64,000 nucleotides of DNA from Planococcus shixiaomingii (GCF_030413615.1 NZ_CP129236.1:728001-792000); one strand, 5' to 3'; shown: positions 33,288 to 42,401, counted from the stretch's first letter. A program made the numbers and translations. Notes: generated by a model from the letters alone, not told the origin.

Positions 33288-33413
33288 AACAGTTCTAAAC
33301 GACTTTGACAATACACTACAATTTTTATCGTATACATCTTCGCCACCAATGTATCACCTTTCTTGGAAAGGACATTTTGTTTTATTAACTTGTAAAAATT
33401 GTGTGGAATTATG
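33288..33413 (+). repeat. Dispersed repeat B (pair of repeat A at 20879)
   Basis: About 125 bases aligned with repeat A: shared AACAGTTCTAAACGA start, TTTGACAATACAC core, and AAATTGTGTGGAATT end. It lies between the peptidoglycan-binding relic and the YfiT promoter. An open frame here (33349-33561) is not supported. Confidence 0.55.
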
Positions 33414-33496
33414 CTTTACATATGGACCGTTCGCTGATGCAAAAGGGCAGAGAGGAAGCCGCAATCGGGAACCAGATTTTGAGCGCACCCTCTGTC

Positions 33497-33539
33497 GGTT
33501 TACAAACCCCACTCCCCTTGGTATATTGGGCGTGAATGC
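33497..33539 (+). promoter_or_regulatory. SigA-type promoter of the YfiT gene
   Basis: TTTACA (33499-33504), a 17-base spacer and TATATT (33522-33527), 53 bases before the ATG. The same block with five changes occurs at 32216-32258. Confidence 0.65.
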
Positions 33540-33579
33540 AATGGTTTACAAATACGAATAAGGAAAAGAGGTTGGAAAA

Positions 33580-34089
33580 ATGGATGTGAAATTTCCTATT
33601 GGAAAATTAGAGGTTCCTGAAAACGTAAAATCTGAAGATGTACAGGGCTGGCTTGGCAAAATCGACAATTACACGACGCGGTTGAGAGAAGCGGTCGATG
33701 GATTAAACGATGAGCAACTCGGCAAGAAGTACAGAGAAGGCAGCTGGACCGTGCGTCAGCTGGTGCATCATATTGCGGATTCGCAGTTGAATATGTACCA
33801 GCGCTTGAAACTCGCTTTGACGGATGACAATCCGACAGTTCCTGCTTTTGATCAGGAGAAATGGGTGGCGCTTCCGGACAATGAGTTGCCGGTGGAAAGT
33901 TCGATCCGGATGCTCGAAGGCTTGAACGAACGGATCGTTGCACTTGGGCAGCATGTGACGGAAGAGCAGCTGGACCGCGTCTTCACCCATGAAACAAACG
34001 GCGAAATCAGCGTCGCCACAAAACTGGCGAAACTGTGCTGGCACGAAGAGCATCATTTGGAGCATATCAAAATCGCCTTGGCGAACTAA
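33580..34089 (+). CDS. yfiT: YfiT/BstA-type DinB metal-dependent protein
   Basis: 169-aa four-helix-bundle protein. The three metal-ligand histidines typical of the family are in VRQLVHHIADSQLNMYQR and LCWHEEHHLEHIKIAL. The N-terminus (MDVKFPIGKLEVPENV) is characteristic of Bacillus YfiT, whose staphylococcal relatives act as bacillithiol transferases. The likely role is thiol conjugation or hydrolysis for detoxification; substrate unknown. AAGAGGTTGG precedes the ATG. It has its own promoter and terminator. Confidence 0.9.
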   Translation: MDVKFPIGKLEVPENVKSEDVQGWLGKIDNYTTRLREAVDGLNDEQLGKKYREGSWTVRQLVHHIADSQLNMYQRLKLALTDDNPTVPAFDQEKWVALPDNELPVESSIRMLEGLNERIVALGQHVTEEQLDRVFTHETNGEISVATKLAKLCWHEEHHLEHIKIALAN

Positions 34090-34125
34090 ATCGCACCTAG
34101 GTGTCGAACATAATTAAACAATGAG

Positions 34126-34171
34126 TTTACAAAACCGCTGGCGAAAATTACTTCGTTCGGCGGTTTTCAAT
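34126..34171 (+). terminator. Probable terminator after yfiT
   Basis: AACCGC...CGAA pairs with TTCG...GGCGGTT with a small internal loop, followed by TTCAATTT. It is about 40 bases downstream of the stop. Confidence 0.6.
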
Positions 34172-34385
34172 TTGGCAGGAAAGTGAAATGTATGGCTGCA
34201 TTTATCTTTTAAAAATTTTCCTTTAGGCCATCGTTCTGAATCTGATCGCCTATGGTAGAATAATCCTAATAATGAATTTTTATAAAAGTAATCAGTGGTA
34301 CAGAGAAGACGGTGATTTTTTATTCACCTAATTCTCTGTATCGGAAAAGCAAAATCCGCATTATCAAATGACAGGGGCTGAATGT

Positions 34386-34847
34386 ATGTTGGGAGAAAGA
34401 GACGAAGAGGTGTTCGCGAAGAAACCGGCGGAGAAACGCAGGCTCGGTGAACCGACAGGCGCGTTTAAAGGCGCGGCTTGGGGAGCACTGGTGATTGGGG
34501 TGTCTTCGTATTTGATCGGGTTGTACAATGCGACGATGGAGTTGAACGAAAAAGGCTATTATATTGTGTTGCTGATTCTCGGGCTTTACTCCGCGGTATC
34601 GCTTCAAAAAGCGGTCAGGGACCGAGATGAAGGAATACGGGTCACGAACCTGTATTACGGCATCAGCTGGTTCGCGCTGATTTCGGCGATTGCCCTAATG
34701 GCGATTGGCCTGTTCAACGCCGGCAGTATTGTGCTCAGTGAGAAAGGTTTTTACGGCATCTCGTTCGTGCTGAGTTTGTTTGCTGTTGTGACTGTACAAA
34801 AGAATGTCCGCGATGCGGAAGAAGCGAAAAATATAGGAGAATCGTGA
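34386..34847 (+). CDS. YiaA/YiaB-type membrane protein
   Basis: 153 aa; ATG 34386 has AGGGG at 8 bases, whereas an upstream ATG at 34368 has none. It contains two tandem YiaAB domains, each of two helices: GAAWGALVIGVSSYLIGLYN with YIVLLILGLYSAVSLQKAVRDR, then ISWFALISAIALMAIGLFNA with GISFVLSLFAVVTVQKNVRD. Each unit ends in the (Q)K.VRD signature. Function of the family is unknown. Terminator follows. Confidence 0.88.
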   Translation: MLGERDEEVFAKKPAEKRRLGEPTGAFKGAAWGALVIGVSSYLIGLYNATMELNEKGYYIVLLILGLYSAVSLQKAVRDRDEGIRVTNLYYGISWFALISAIALMAIGLFNAGSIVLSEKGFYGISFVLSLFAVVTVQKNVRDAEEAKNIGES

Positions 34848-34871
34848 CACGATTCCAAGCAACTATCATAA

Positions 34872-34909
34872 AGAAGGAAGCGTCCAATATCTATTGGGCG
34901 CTTCTTTTT
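34872..34909 (+). terminator. Rho-independent terminator
   Basis: GAAGCGTCCAATA pairs with TATTGGGCGCTTC (one G-T), followed by TTTTTAT. Confidence 0.85.
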
Positions 34910-35054
34910 ATGCTTGCGGAATAATAGTGCTCCGTTAACGTAAATCTCCATAATATATTGATTGATAATGCAGATTCTGGGTACATGTTTATTAAGAAGA
35001 CTACGCAGTCATTTTAACCAATCTATAAGATGTATTAGAAAAGAGGTTTGTTAG

Positions 35055-36284
35055 GTGGAAAATATCCTTCCGATAGTAGCAGTGGTACTGATTTTGATAG
35101 TTGGGCTTTTGCTTTATTTTAATAGAAGAAAAGAAACACCTCCAGAGCCTGAAATACTATCCAGTCCGGAAAGTGAACCGGAAATAAAAAATAGTGAGCC
35201 GGAAGTAGAAGAAGATCCTTATGTTCTTTTTATGCCTCACGTTTCAGAAGTTGAAGATGAAAAAATAGTGGAGAGGCAATATAGAAAGATAGAAATCCCT
35301 GCAATTCTGAAATTTGATATTCGGGAAACACTTAATGCCGGGTCACTTGTAATTGAAGATGCTAAGAAATATAAGGTAAAATTCAGTCCTGAAGTGGTGA
35401 AAGGGTTAAAGGACAAGAACATGACGCTTATAGAACGAGTGAACGGAAAAGGGTATCTTCCTGCAGTAAAAAAAGAAGGCACGAAAGGCATTTATGAGCA
35501 AGCTGTTTTATTGAAAAAGGTTGATCCGAAGCTGGTTGCTCATGCGAGCTTCAGTTTGTTAACCGCTGTCGTCGGACAGCAGCAATTGATTGAAATCCAA
35601 AGTTCGTTGAAAAAGATTGAAGAAAAATTAGCTGTTTTATTGCAAAACAGGGACAATGACTTTGCCGGGAAAATCGAATCCAGGTTCAGTTATTTCAGAG
35701 AAGCAATCACGCGCTTCAGAAACAATGGCATCCTGCTTGGCGGCGTGGAAGATCAAAAAATAGAAGATTTCTATACGGCTACTATTCAAGATTTGAAGGT
35801 TTTAAATAAAGATCTTAAAGGAATAGGCGAAAGCATAGATCGGTTGAAGGAGCATGAAACGATTCGGAATTGGGGAGAAGCGGCAGTAATAAAGGATTAT
35901 AAGAGACTGATTGATACATTCAACAACAAACAGGAACTGGTGTTGTTGAACATAAAGTTTATCGAAGAATGTTACGAGCCTTACTTAACTTCAGTAAGAA
36001 ATTATCAAGAAGCGAATTCAAAATCCCGATCATTAGATGAAGTGGTGGCTGAAAACAATAACATTATTAGCGTAATTGAAAGCAAAGTGAAAAAGATTGA
36101 AGAGAACTACAAAGTGAAATTGAACTTTGGCGTAAAGGCGTTGAAATACAGAAATCTTGAGGGGTTAAAAGAAATCGCTCCACTAAGAATAAGTCAGCAA
36201 AAAATTTCATCTCAAGAAGTTCCTTCTGAGTTGTTAGTTGAAATTGTAGATGAAGAGAAAGTGTATGCGTATGTGCCGAAATAG
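35055..36284 (+). CDS. Membrane-anchored coiled-coil protein, 409 aa
   Basis: Not recognised. GTG 35055 with AAGAGG at 8 bases. One N-terminal membrane helix (IVAVVLILIVGLLLYF, residues about 6-22), a Pro/Glu-rich linker to about residue 55, then a cytoplasmic domain of about 340 residues that is largely helical (LIEIQSSLKKIEEKLAVLLQ and later Lys/Glu-rich helices). The arrangement is that of a single-pass scaffold with no enzymatic motif. It has its own terminator at 36299. Confidence 0.7.
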   Translation: MENILPIVAVVLILIVGLLLYFNRRKETPPEPEILSSPESEPEIKNSEPEVEEDPYVLFMPHVSEVEDEKIVERQYRKIEIPAILKFDIRETLNAGSLVIEDAKKYKVKFSPEVVKGLKDKNMTLIERVNGKGYLPAVKKEGTKGIYEQAVLLKKVDPKLVAHASFSLLTAVVGQQQLIEIQSSLKKIEEKLAVLLQNRDNDFAGKIESRFSYFREAITRFRNNGILLGGVEDQKIEDFYTATIQDLKVLNKDLKGIGESIDRLKEHETIRNWGEAAVIKDYKRLIDTFNNKQELVLLNIKFIEECYEPYLTSVRNYQEANSKSRSLDEVVAENNNIISVIESKVKKIEENYKVKLNFGVKALKYRNLEGLKEIAPLRISQQKISSQEVPSELLVEIVDEEKVYAYVPK

Positions 36285-36298
36285 ATTTTATAAACTTT

Positions 36299-36335
36299 CA
36301 CACCCGCTGCTTCAACATAGCGGGTGTGTTTTTTA
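36299..36335 (+). terminator. Rho-independent terminator
   Basis: CACCCGCT (36301-36308) pairs with AGCGGGTG (36319-36326), followed by TGTTTTTTAT. Confidence 0.85.
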
Positions 36336-36416
36336 TTTCCTTTAGCAGACTTTAATAGGAAAACTGTTTCGCCGCAAAGCCGATTCGGGAAGAGATAGGG
36401 GAGGAGGGGTATACAG

Positions 36417-37403
36417 ATGAATTCATTTAAAGCAATTGTCATTAAAGAACAGGAAGACGAAGTGATTTACGGAGTGGAACAAATAGGTGAGGAAGAGCTA
36501 TCAGACGGTGACGTAGTCATTAAAGTGGCGTATTCTTCGATCAATTACAAAGACATGTTGGCGGTGCAGAAAAAAGGCGGCGTGATCCGGAACTATCCGA
36601 TGATTCCTGGGATCGATTTGAGCGGCACCGTTGTGCAGTCAGCCGATTCCCGTTTTCAGAAGGGGCAGGAAGTCGTCGTCACAGGTTTTGAAATGGGGAT
36701 GAGCCACACAGGCGGATTCGCCGAATATGCCCGGGTACCTGCGGATTGGGTTGTGCCGTTGCCGGAAAACTTGAGCCTGCGGGACGCGATGGTCTTTGGA
36801 ACAGCAGGATTTACGGCCGCGCTGTCCATCTTGGCATTGGAGAAGAACGGCATGGATCCGAAAAACAATCCCAAAATACTGGTGACCGGGTCGACAGGCG
36901 GAGTCGGCAGCATTGCGGTGAAGATACTGGCTAAAATCGGATACGGGAATATTACGGCGTTAGTCCGCAAAGAACGTCAAGTGGAAGTGGCGAAATCACT
37001 CGGCGCGCATACCGTCGTTTTCCCCGATGACTTGGGCGAATTGAAAAAGCCGTTAAGCAAAGAAAAATTCGATTATATTCTCGATACTGTTGGAGGGGAT
37101 GTAACTTCTGTTTTGATTCCACAGCTTTCCTATGGCGGCAGCATGTGTATGTGCGGAATGGCGGCAGGTGTCGGGCTGAATGCCACTGTCCTGCCGTTTA
37201 TCTTAAGAGGGGTCAACCTGCTTGGCATCGATTCAGTCAACGTACCGATTGAAAAACGCCCGGCGATTTGGGCGAAAATGGCGAATGACTGGAACATTGC
37301 TGGAACGACTTTGGTAGATGAGGTCGCACTTGAAGAAGTGCCCGGCACGATCGAGGCCATCAAAAAAGGGGAGCATCTAGGGCGCACCATTGTGAAGTGC
37401 TAA
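36417..37403 (+). CDS. YhdH/YhfP-family NADPH quinone oxidoreductase
   Basis: 328-aa medium-chain reductase of the YhdH/YhfP (acryloyl-CoA reductase-like) group; zinc-free. GGGAGGAGG precedes the ATG. The family-specific sequence is complete: SSINYKDMLAVQKKGGVIRN, YPMIPGIDLSGTV, nucleotide-binding TGSTGGVGSIAV and the end GEHLGRTIVKC. It should reduce an activated alkene or quinone using NADPH in the cytoplasm. It lies about 100 bases before the TspO-like gene, possibly one transcript. Confidence 0.92.
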   Translation: MNSFKAIVIKEQEDEVIYGVEQIGEEELSDGDVVIKVAYSSINYKDMLAVQKKGGVIRNYPMIPGIDLSGTVVQSADSRFQKGQEVVVTGFEMGMSHTGGFAEYARVPADWVVPLPENLSLRDAMVFGTAGFTAALSILALEKNGMDPKNNPKILVTGSTGGVGSIAVKILAKIGYGNITALVRKERQVEVAKSLGAHTVVFPDDLGELKKPLSKEKFDYILDTVGGDVTSVLIPQLSYGGSMCMCGMAAGVGLNATVLPFILRGVNLLGIDSVNVPIEKRPAIWAKMANDWNIAGTTLVDEVALEEVPGTIEAIKKGEHLGRTIVKC

Positions 37404-37506
37404 CAAGCGTTTGGCTAATTTTAAACTCAGATACTCAAGCGCCGGCTTTGTAGAGAAAGATTCTTTGGACAAAAGAAAAACTTTCTGCCGAAAGGATGCG
37501 GCTAAT

Positions 37507-38316
37507 ATGGATGAAAATACATTGAAGAAAACAAAAATCTTCACCATATTGAATCTGGTTTTTTATTTTTTAACGCTCGGTGTCAATTACCTCGGATCGT
37601 CCGGATTTTTTAACGGGAAAAGCCAAAAGGATATCTCAGATGAATACACAACGCTCATATCCCCAGCACCGTTTACTTTTTCAATTTGGGGCGTTATTTA
37701 CAGTTTGCTGCTGATTACATTGGTCTATTTATTTGTGAAAAGAAAAGACCGGAATATCAGCAAGCTGATTCTATTGATTTCTCCTTTATTTATCGTGAGT
37801 GCTCTGTGCAATATGAGTTGGATTATTGCATTTTCTTATGAACAATTGGGCATATCAACGCTGCTGATTTTTGGCATGCTGTTCTCACTGCTTACTATCG
37901 TGGAAAGAATCTATAAAAATCGCTTTGAATTTCCTTCCACTCTTGCAGGACTCAGTTTCACGTTCTATGGTTCGTGGGTTTTCATCGCTACGATCGTCAA
38001 TATCTCGTTGTTTTTAGTGCAGTTGGAATGGAATGGATTCGGCATTTCCGATTCCGTCTGGACAATCATCATCTTGATGGTTGCCATCGCATTTGTCCTT
38101 TTTTACTTGTCTCGGTATAAAAACGCAGCTTTTCCCATTCCTATCGCATGGGCGTTCTTCGGGATATACAGTTCTTATGCGAGCGGACGGTTCGATCCTG
38201 CTATGTCGACGGCCATTCAAGGCGTTCTTTTAGCGGGAATCGCGATCTTTCTTATTGCGGTGGTGTGGAGGTTTATCAAAAATGGAAACTCTCTTTTCCT
38301 AAGGCATACAGCTTAA
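37507..38316 (+). CDS. TspO/MBR-related tryptophan-rich membrane protein
   Basis: 269 aa. The ATG at 37507 (MDENTLKKTKIF) has AAAGGATG upstream; a longer frame from 37411 is not supported. About seven helices. The stretch APFTFSIWGVIYSLLLITLV resembles the TspO signature (P.F...WG.IY), as does CNMSWIIAF. This extended family is usually annotated as tryptophan-rich sensory protein; ligand (porphyrin or other) is unknown. It is followed by a strong terminator. Confidence 0.8.
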   Translation: MDENTLKKTKIFTILNLVFYFLTLGVNYLGSSGFFNGKSQKDISDEYTTLISPAPFTFSIWGVIYSLLLITLVYLFVKRKDRNISKLILLISPLFIVSALCNMSWIIAFSYEQLGISTLLIFGMLFSLLTIVERIYKNRFEFPSTLAGLSFTFYGSWVFIATIVNISLFLVQLEWNGFGISDSVWTIIILMVAIAFVLFYLSRYKNAAFPIPIAWAFFGIYSSYASGRFDPAMSTAIQGVLLAGIAIFLIAVVWRFIKNGNSLFLRHTA

Positions 38317-38344
38317 GATTGCTTTCCAAATAAAAGCAGACACA

Positions 38345-38381
38345 AAAAGCGTGGCCAGGAACCAACCCTGGCCCCGCTTTT
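38345..38381 (+). terminator. Bidirectional terminator
   Basis: AAAAGCGTGGCCAGG (38345-38359) pairs with CCTGGCCCCGCTTTT (38367-38381). It lies between the TspO-like gene (+) and the SDR gene (-). Confidence 0.85.
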
Positions 38382-38395
38382 CATTTACTCAAAAC

Positions 38396-39145
38396 TTATT
38401 TTGTATTCGTAAACCCGCCATCAATGCGAATTGTATCCCCATTAATGTACTGTGCCTTCGATGTCAAAAGGAAAGCTACAACTTCCGCGACTTCCTTCGG
38501 TGTTCCAAGGCGTTTCTGCGGAATGCCGGCTTCTGCGTTGGCTTTCATTTCCGGGTTGTTTTCGAAGAACGTTTTGACCATCGGGGTTTCAGTTGGACCT
38601 GGCGCAATGGCGTTGACGCGGAGGCCGTCCTTGGCGTATTCTGCGACCAAGCTTTTCGTCATACCGACGATGCCGTGTTTCGTCGCGGCATAAGTGACGA
38701 CCGAATCCTGTCCAATGACGCCTGCGCTTGATGCGGTATTGACAATCGAGCCGCCGCCGTTCTTCACCATGACTTCTGCTACGTAGCGCAAACCATACAG
38801 GGCGCCAAGTAGGTTGATGCCGACGATCTGCTCGATTTCCTGGATATCTGTTTCCAAGAAATACTTGCCGCTGCCGGAAATGCCGGCATTGTTGAAGAAG
38901 TAATCGATCGAACCGAAATGATCGAGCGTTTTATCTACGTAGTTTTTCACGTCTTCCGCTTTTGAGACATCGGCTTTGATGAAGATGGCGTCGACGCCTT
39001 TTGCTTTCAGTTGATCGACGGTTTCGTTGCCACCTTTTTCACTGATGTCGACAACTGAAATGTTGATGCCTTCTTCTGCGAGACGAAGTGCTGCCGATTG
39101 CCCCAGCCCGCTGCCTCCGCCTGTGATGATTGCTGTTTTAGCCAT
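38396..39145 (-). CDS. Short-chain dehydrogenase/reductase, 249 aa
   Basis: Classical SDR with NAD-type binding motif GGGSGLGQSAA, an acidic residue after strand 2 (SVVDISEKG, suggesting NAD), FNNAGISG and catalytic S..YxxxK (SSAGVIGQDSVVTYAATKHG). The end KAQYINGDTIRIDGGFTNTK is typical. AGGAGG precedes the ATG. Related to glucose 1-dehydrogenase/cyclopentanol dehydrogenase-like SDRs; substrate cannot be told. Transcribed alone. Confidence 0.9.
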   Translation of the reverse strand: MAKTAIITGGGSGLGQSAALRLAEEGINISVVDISEKGGNETVDQLKAKGVDAIFIKADVSKAEDVKNYVDKTLDHFGSIDYFFNNAGISGSGKYFLETDIQEIEQIVGINLLGALYGLRYVAEVMVKNGGGSIVNTASSAGVIGQDSVVTYAATKHGIVGMTKSLVAEYAKDGLRVNAIAPGPTETPMVKTFFENNPEMKANAEAGIPQKRLGTPKEVAEVVAFLLTSKAQYINGDTIRIDGGFTNTK

Positions 39146-39399
39146 GTACTTTTCCTCCTCTAGTGAAATTGTTTATTTTAGAATTGCTACCTTAGTCGTT
39201 TCCCGAATTAAGGAGGAGTTAATCAGGCAATCGGCAATCATGGAGTTTATTCAGTTCATTAACACAAACATCTAAACTTTTGAGAACCATGTAATCAGTG
39301 CGTTCCAAGTCTAAACATATGGATAAAAAGGACTTTGTAAAACAGCTAACGAATATACTTGAAGATAAAGAACAGCTTTTGCAGGAGGCGGATTTAGCT

Positions 39400-39966
39400 A
39401 TGATCATCTATACGATTGGGCATTCGAGCCATTCAAAGGAGTTTTTCGAATTCATGCTGAAGGAAAACAACATCGAGCTTTTAGCGGATGTCCGCGCGTT
39501 TCCGGGAAGCCGGAAATGGCCGCAGTTTTCCAAAGATCTTTTACCCGTATGGCTTGAAGCGGAAGGAATCGCTTACGAGCATTTTCCGAAGCTCGGAGGC
39601 AGGCGCAGGAATTCCAAAACGGTGGATGAGCAAAAAAATGCAGGCTGGCGCAACCAATCTTTCCACAACTATGCGGATTATACGTTGTCTGATGAATTCG
39701 AAGAGGGAATTGAGGAGCTGCTGCAAAAGGCGTCTCAACAGCGGACGGCATATTGCTGTTCGGAGCGGCATCCTTCACGCTGCCACCGGTTATTGATCAG
39801 CAACTGGCTAGTGGCGAGGGGCCATCAAGTCAAGCACATCATCGATGGAAAAGGCGGAACCGTAGAGCTAGTGGATCATGAGCTTGGCATGTGGGGAGCG
39901 CCGCCAGAACTTGAAAACGGCGGAACAGTAATATATCCGGCGAACGAGGAAGAGGCAACAGAGTAA
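39400..39966 (+). CDS. DUF488 family protein, 188 aa
   Basis: Start ATG 39400 (MIIYTIGHSSHSKEFFEFML) fits both AGGAGG at 39384 and the usual DUF488 N-terminus; a frame from 39298 would add 34 residues. Family marks: LADVRAFPGSRKWPQFSKD, EHFPKLGGRRR, and CCSERHPSRCHRLLISNWL with cysteines and CHR. DUF488 proteins are cytoplasmic and of unknown function; a DNA-processing role has been suggested for some. A long hairpin at 40007 follows. Confidence 0.88.
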   Translation: MIIYTIGHSSHSKEFFEFMLKENNIELLADVRAFPGSRKWPQFSKDLLPVWLEAEGIAYEHFPKLGGRRRNSKTVDEQKNAGWRNQSFHNYADYTLSDEFEEGIEELLQKASQQRTAYCCSERHPSRCHRLLISNWLVARGHQVKHIIDGKGGTVELVDHELGMWGAPPELENGGTVIYPANEEEATE

Positions 39967-40006
39967 AGTCACCTTTCAGCGTTGACCACTGCACATACAT
40001 AATTGA

Positions 40007-40045
40007 AAGCGACAGCTGGACATATTGCATGTCCAGCTGTCGCTT
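40007..40045. terminator. Perfect 17-bp hairpin between convergent genes
   Basis: AAGCGACAGCTGGACAT (40007-40023) and its exact complement (40029-40045) with a five-base loop. T runs are weak on both sides, so terminator function is likely but not certain. Confidence 0.65.
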
Positions 40046-40137
40046 GTTAATCGGGTTGAATTGCCGTTTATGAATAAGTTATCACTTTCCAAATAGCTTT
40101 CGATAAATTGCATTACATCATACACAGATTATCTAAT

Positions 40138-40722
40138 TTATTTCTTTTTTCTTTGTCTTAATATAACAAAAGCCGTAATCGTCCCTCCAACTAACCCGTC
40201 AATCATATCAATCATTGTGTCATCCGCATTTCTTCCTTGGATAGTAAAGTTAAGCAACTTATCTCCAGCGAATTCCATCAATTCCCAGACAGCTGCAGAA
40301 GCAAGCGAAAAACAAATGATGTAAAGGCCGATAAAAATAGTCGGGAGCTGAGCCGTCAAATGCTCTCCCACCATTTTCTGGAGGATAATCCAGCTTGCAA
40401 TCGCAAGCATAATCCCAGAGATAATGTGAAGGAAATCATCAAAATGTGGAATGTCGTAAAAACCGCCAAAAGTACCCAGTCCCACTGAAATGAAAATAAA
40501 ACCATAAACGATGTTAACAAAAAAACTTGGCAGAGAATGTTCAAACCGTCTTTGTATAAAAGCGGCAGCTCCCATTAGCAAGAGTGTTAAAACGCCCATG
40601 GTCACTTTTGTGTTTTCTCCAATGGCAAACATATAACAAGTACCAATGGCCAGCAAAATAAAGACCGTCCACCATACGCTTCTTTCCCATTTTTTCCCTC
40701 GTTCGATCATCGTTAACTCCAT
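40138..40722 (-). CDS. Five-to-six-helix membrane protein (YjdF/DUF2238-like), 194 aa
   Basis: Multi-pass membrane protein with paired charged motifs inside or next to helices: DIPHFDDFLHIISG, WELMEFAGD and NADDTMIDMIDGLVGG. This His/Asp pattern is similar to YjdF-type (DUF2238) proteins, function unknown. ATG 40722 has AAAGGATG about 10 bases upstream, but the internal ATG four codons later has AATGGAG at 6 bases and is equally good. Single-gene unit. Confidence 0.72.
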   Translation of the reverse strand: MELTMIERGKKWERSVWWTVFILLAIGTCYMFAIGENTKVTMGVLTLLLMGAAAFIQRRFEHSLPSFFVNIVYGFIFISVGLGTFGGFYDIPHFDDFLHIISGIMLAIASWIILQKMVGEHLTAQLPTIFIGLYIICFSLASAAVWELMEFAGDKLLNFTIQGRNADDTMIDMIDGLVGGTITAFVILRQRKKK

Positions 40723-41147
40723 TTACTTTCATCCTTTCGAAACCCTTTGAAAAATTCGTATTTTACCATTTTACTTCATCTCCAGCGAAAAAGGGTCCAT
40801 TTACTCTTATAGCAACCTAGCTTCCAGACAGACTCTTTATTCTTTGAAGAAGCAAGCGTTTTGCAAAACAGACATGTCGACTTGAAAAAGACTGAATAGA
40901 ATTCGGGAAATCCAGGAGTTTAATTGTTTGGAAAATATTAAACTGATACGAAAAATTGCCATAATAATTGCTCTGCTCGCTGTGGAAAAAGGGAGAGACA
41001 TGAAAGGTTCCTATATGAGTAATCCAAAGAAGTCAGAGAGAAACGTCTCCTGTAGGATTTTTATGGCCAATAGCAAGTAGCTCTAATTGAGTCGCGTATA
41101 GCGTTGAATGTGAACTGAAATAAAGCAGCTTCAATGGATACTCAACT
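40723..41147. other. Spacer without a supported gene
   Basis: About 425 bases between two minus-strand genes. No conserved frame, hairpin or repeat was recognised apart from the terminator at its right end. Confidence 0.4.
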
Positions 41148-41188
41148 AAAACAGCCCGGCGAATTATTCAATCCGCCGGGCTGTTTTA
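41148..41188 (-). terminator. Terminator of the CdaR-type regulator gene
   Basis: AAAACAGCCCGGCG pairs exactly with CGCCGGGCTGTTTT; U-rich when read on the minus strand. Confidence 0.85.
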
Positions 41189-41216
41189 TGTATTCTGAAG
41201 TTATGCTTACAGTACC

Positions 41217-42293
41217 TCACTTCCGGATGGTCAACGCCAAATGCAATACGACGGCATCCTGGAATTCAGAGGGGTCCAACCCTGTAATATCCTTAATCTT
41301 TTTCAAGCGGTAGCTCAAAGTATGGCGGTGAATCATTAACTGGGCAGCGGTTTCGGCATGGTTTTTATTGCAGGCGAAATACAGGGTCAGGGTTTGGCAC
41401 AAAGGTTCATTCAGTCCCGTTAATATCCTGCCAGTGAACTTTGCAAGATCGTCTTGAGGATTCCGCTTCAATAGTGCCATCAATTCCACGTCTTCAAAGT
41501 AAATCAATTGCTGATCGGGTTTTCCGAACTCCAAGGCATTTCTAGCAGCCAAATAGGAAGTCCGGACATCAAAAATGCTGTTGACCGCTACTCCGACTCC
41601 AATTCGTCCAGGTGCGGTTTTCTGCAAAAAATGAAGCAAAGTATATAATTTTTTCTCCAACTCAGCTGGCTTCTCATTCGCCGCCAATAAGAAAATTTCG
41701 TTTAACTGGGAATGGCCCGCGACGACAGTTTGACCATGGAAATGCCCTTCAACTTGTTCGACAATCCGCTGGGAAGGAGAAGGCGTTTTTTTTAATTCAA
41801 TCAGCAGCGTGGTATATGAAATTTTGCCATCAAGGCCCATTTGGGATATCCGTTCATGCACGGCGGCGGACAAAGGCTTGCCGCTCGTCAGTTCTTCAAA
41901 GATTAATTCATTGCGCTTGCGGTTCCATTCAATATGGGAAGTAATGAGTGATTGGTGGACCATCATTTCAGTAGTCAATTGGACCAGCGTTGAAATTTCC
42001 TTTAACTCTTCCGGATTACCGGTGATGCCGATTACGCCGACTAATTTCCCTTGAAAATAAATTGGCATATTGACGCCAGGTTTCACGCCTTGCCATTCCG
42101 TTAAATCATCTTCTGCGATGGATAGCGTCTCACCGGTTTTAGCCACTTGTGCCGCTCCTTCATGAATCTTTTCAATCCGTTCTGTTTCTCCAGAAGCCAA
42201 AATGATGCCATTGGTATCCATCACGTTCAAATTGCGGTTTAGGCGGATCATGGTTTGCTCGACAATTTCTTCCGCTAACTGTTTTGTAATCAT
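41217..42293 (-). CDS. cdaR: CdaR-family sugar-diacid/glycerate regulator
   Basis: 358 aa. The N-terminal about 130 residues match the sugar-diacid recognition domain (MITKQLAEEIVEQTMIRLNR, GVIGITGNPEELKE); the C-terminal about 60 residues are a PucR-type HTH (TLTLYFACNKNHAETAAQLM, IHRHTLSYRLKKIKDITGLD). It is divergent from a glycerate kinase gene and a GntP permease gene, the usual CdaR regulon, so it should activate them in response to glycerate or a sugar diacid. Intergenic space is 132 bases and holds a cre site. Confidence 0.92.
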   Translation of the reverse strand: MITKQLAEEIVEQTMIRLNRNLNVMDTNGIILASGETERIEKIHEGAAQVAKTGETLSIAEDDLTEWQGVKPGVNMPIYFQGKLVGVIGITGNPEELKEISTLVQLTTEMMVHQSLITSHIEWNRKRNELIFEELTSGKPLSAAVHERISQMGLDGKISYTTLLIELKKTPSPSQRIVEQVEGHFHGQTVVAGHSQLNEIFLLAANEKPAELEKKLYTLLHFLQKTAPGRIGVGVAVNSIFDVRTSYLAARNALEFGKPDQQLIYFEDVELMALLKRNPQDDLAKFTGRILTGLNEPLCQTLTLYFACNKNHAETAAQLMIHRHTLSYRLKKIKDITGLDPSEFQDAVVLHLALTIRK

Positions 42294-42326
42294 AAAAGCT
42301 CCTCTTTGTATATATATTCTAAATAT

Positions 42327-42356
42327 TTAGTCGAAAATATATACACCTAGTATAAT
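42327..42356 (+). promoter_or_regulatory. Probable promoter of the glycerate operon
   Basis: A perfect -10 TATAAT (42351-42356) with a poor -35 (TTAGTC, 18-base spacing). A weak -35 is expected for an activator-dependent promoter such as one controlled by CdaR. Confidence 0.45.
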
Positions 42357-42387
42357 GTATCTACTTGCCCTTTGCATTACAATTTTG

Positions 42388-42401
42388 TGTAAGCGCTTTA
42401 A
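42388..42401. promoter_or_regulatory. CcpA cre site
   Basis: TGTAAGCGCTTTAA matches the catabolite-responsive element pattern (TGWAARCGYTWNCA) except at the penultimate base. It lies about 30 bases downstream of the -10 element, where CcpA would block transcription when glucose is present. Confidence 0.65.

Noticed and set aside
33349..33561. 70-aa open frame before yfiT
   Set aside because: It crosses repeat B and the yfiT promoter and has no start signal.
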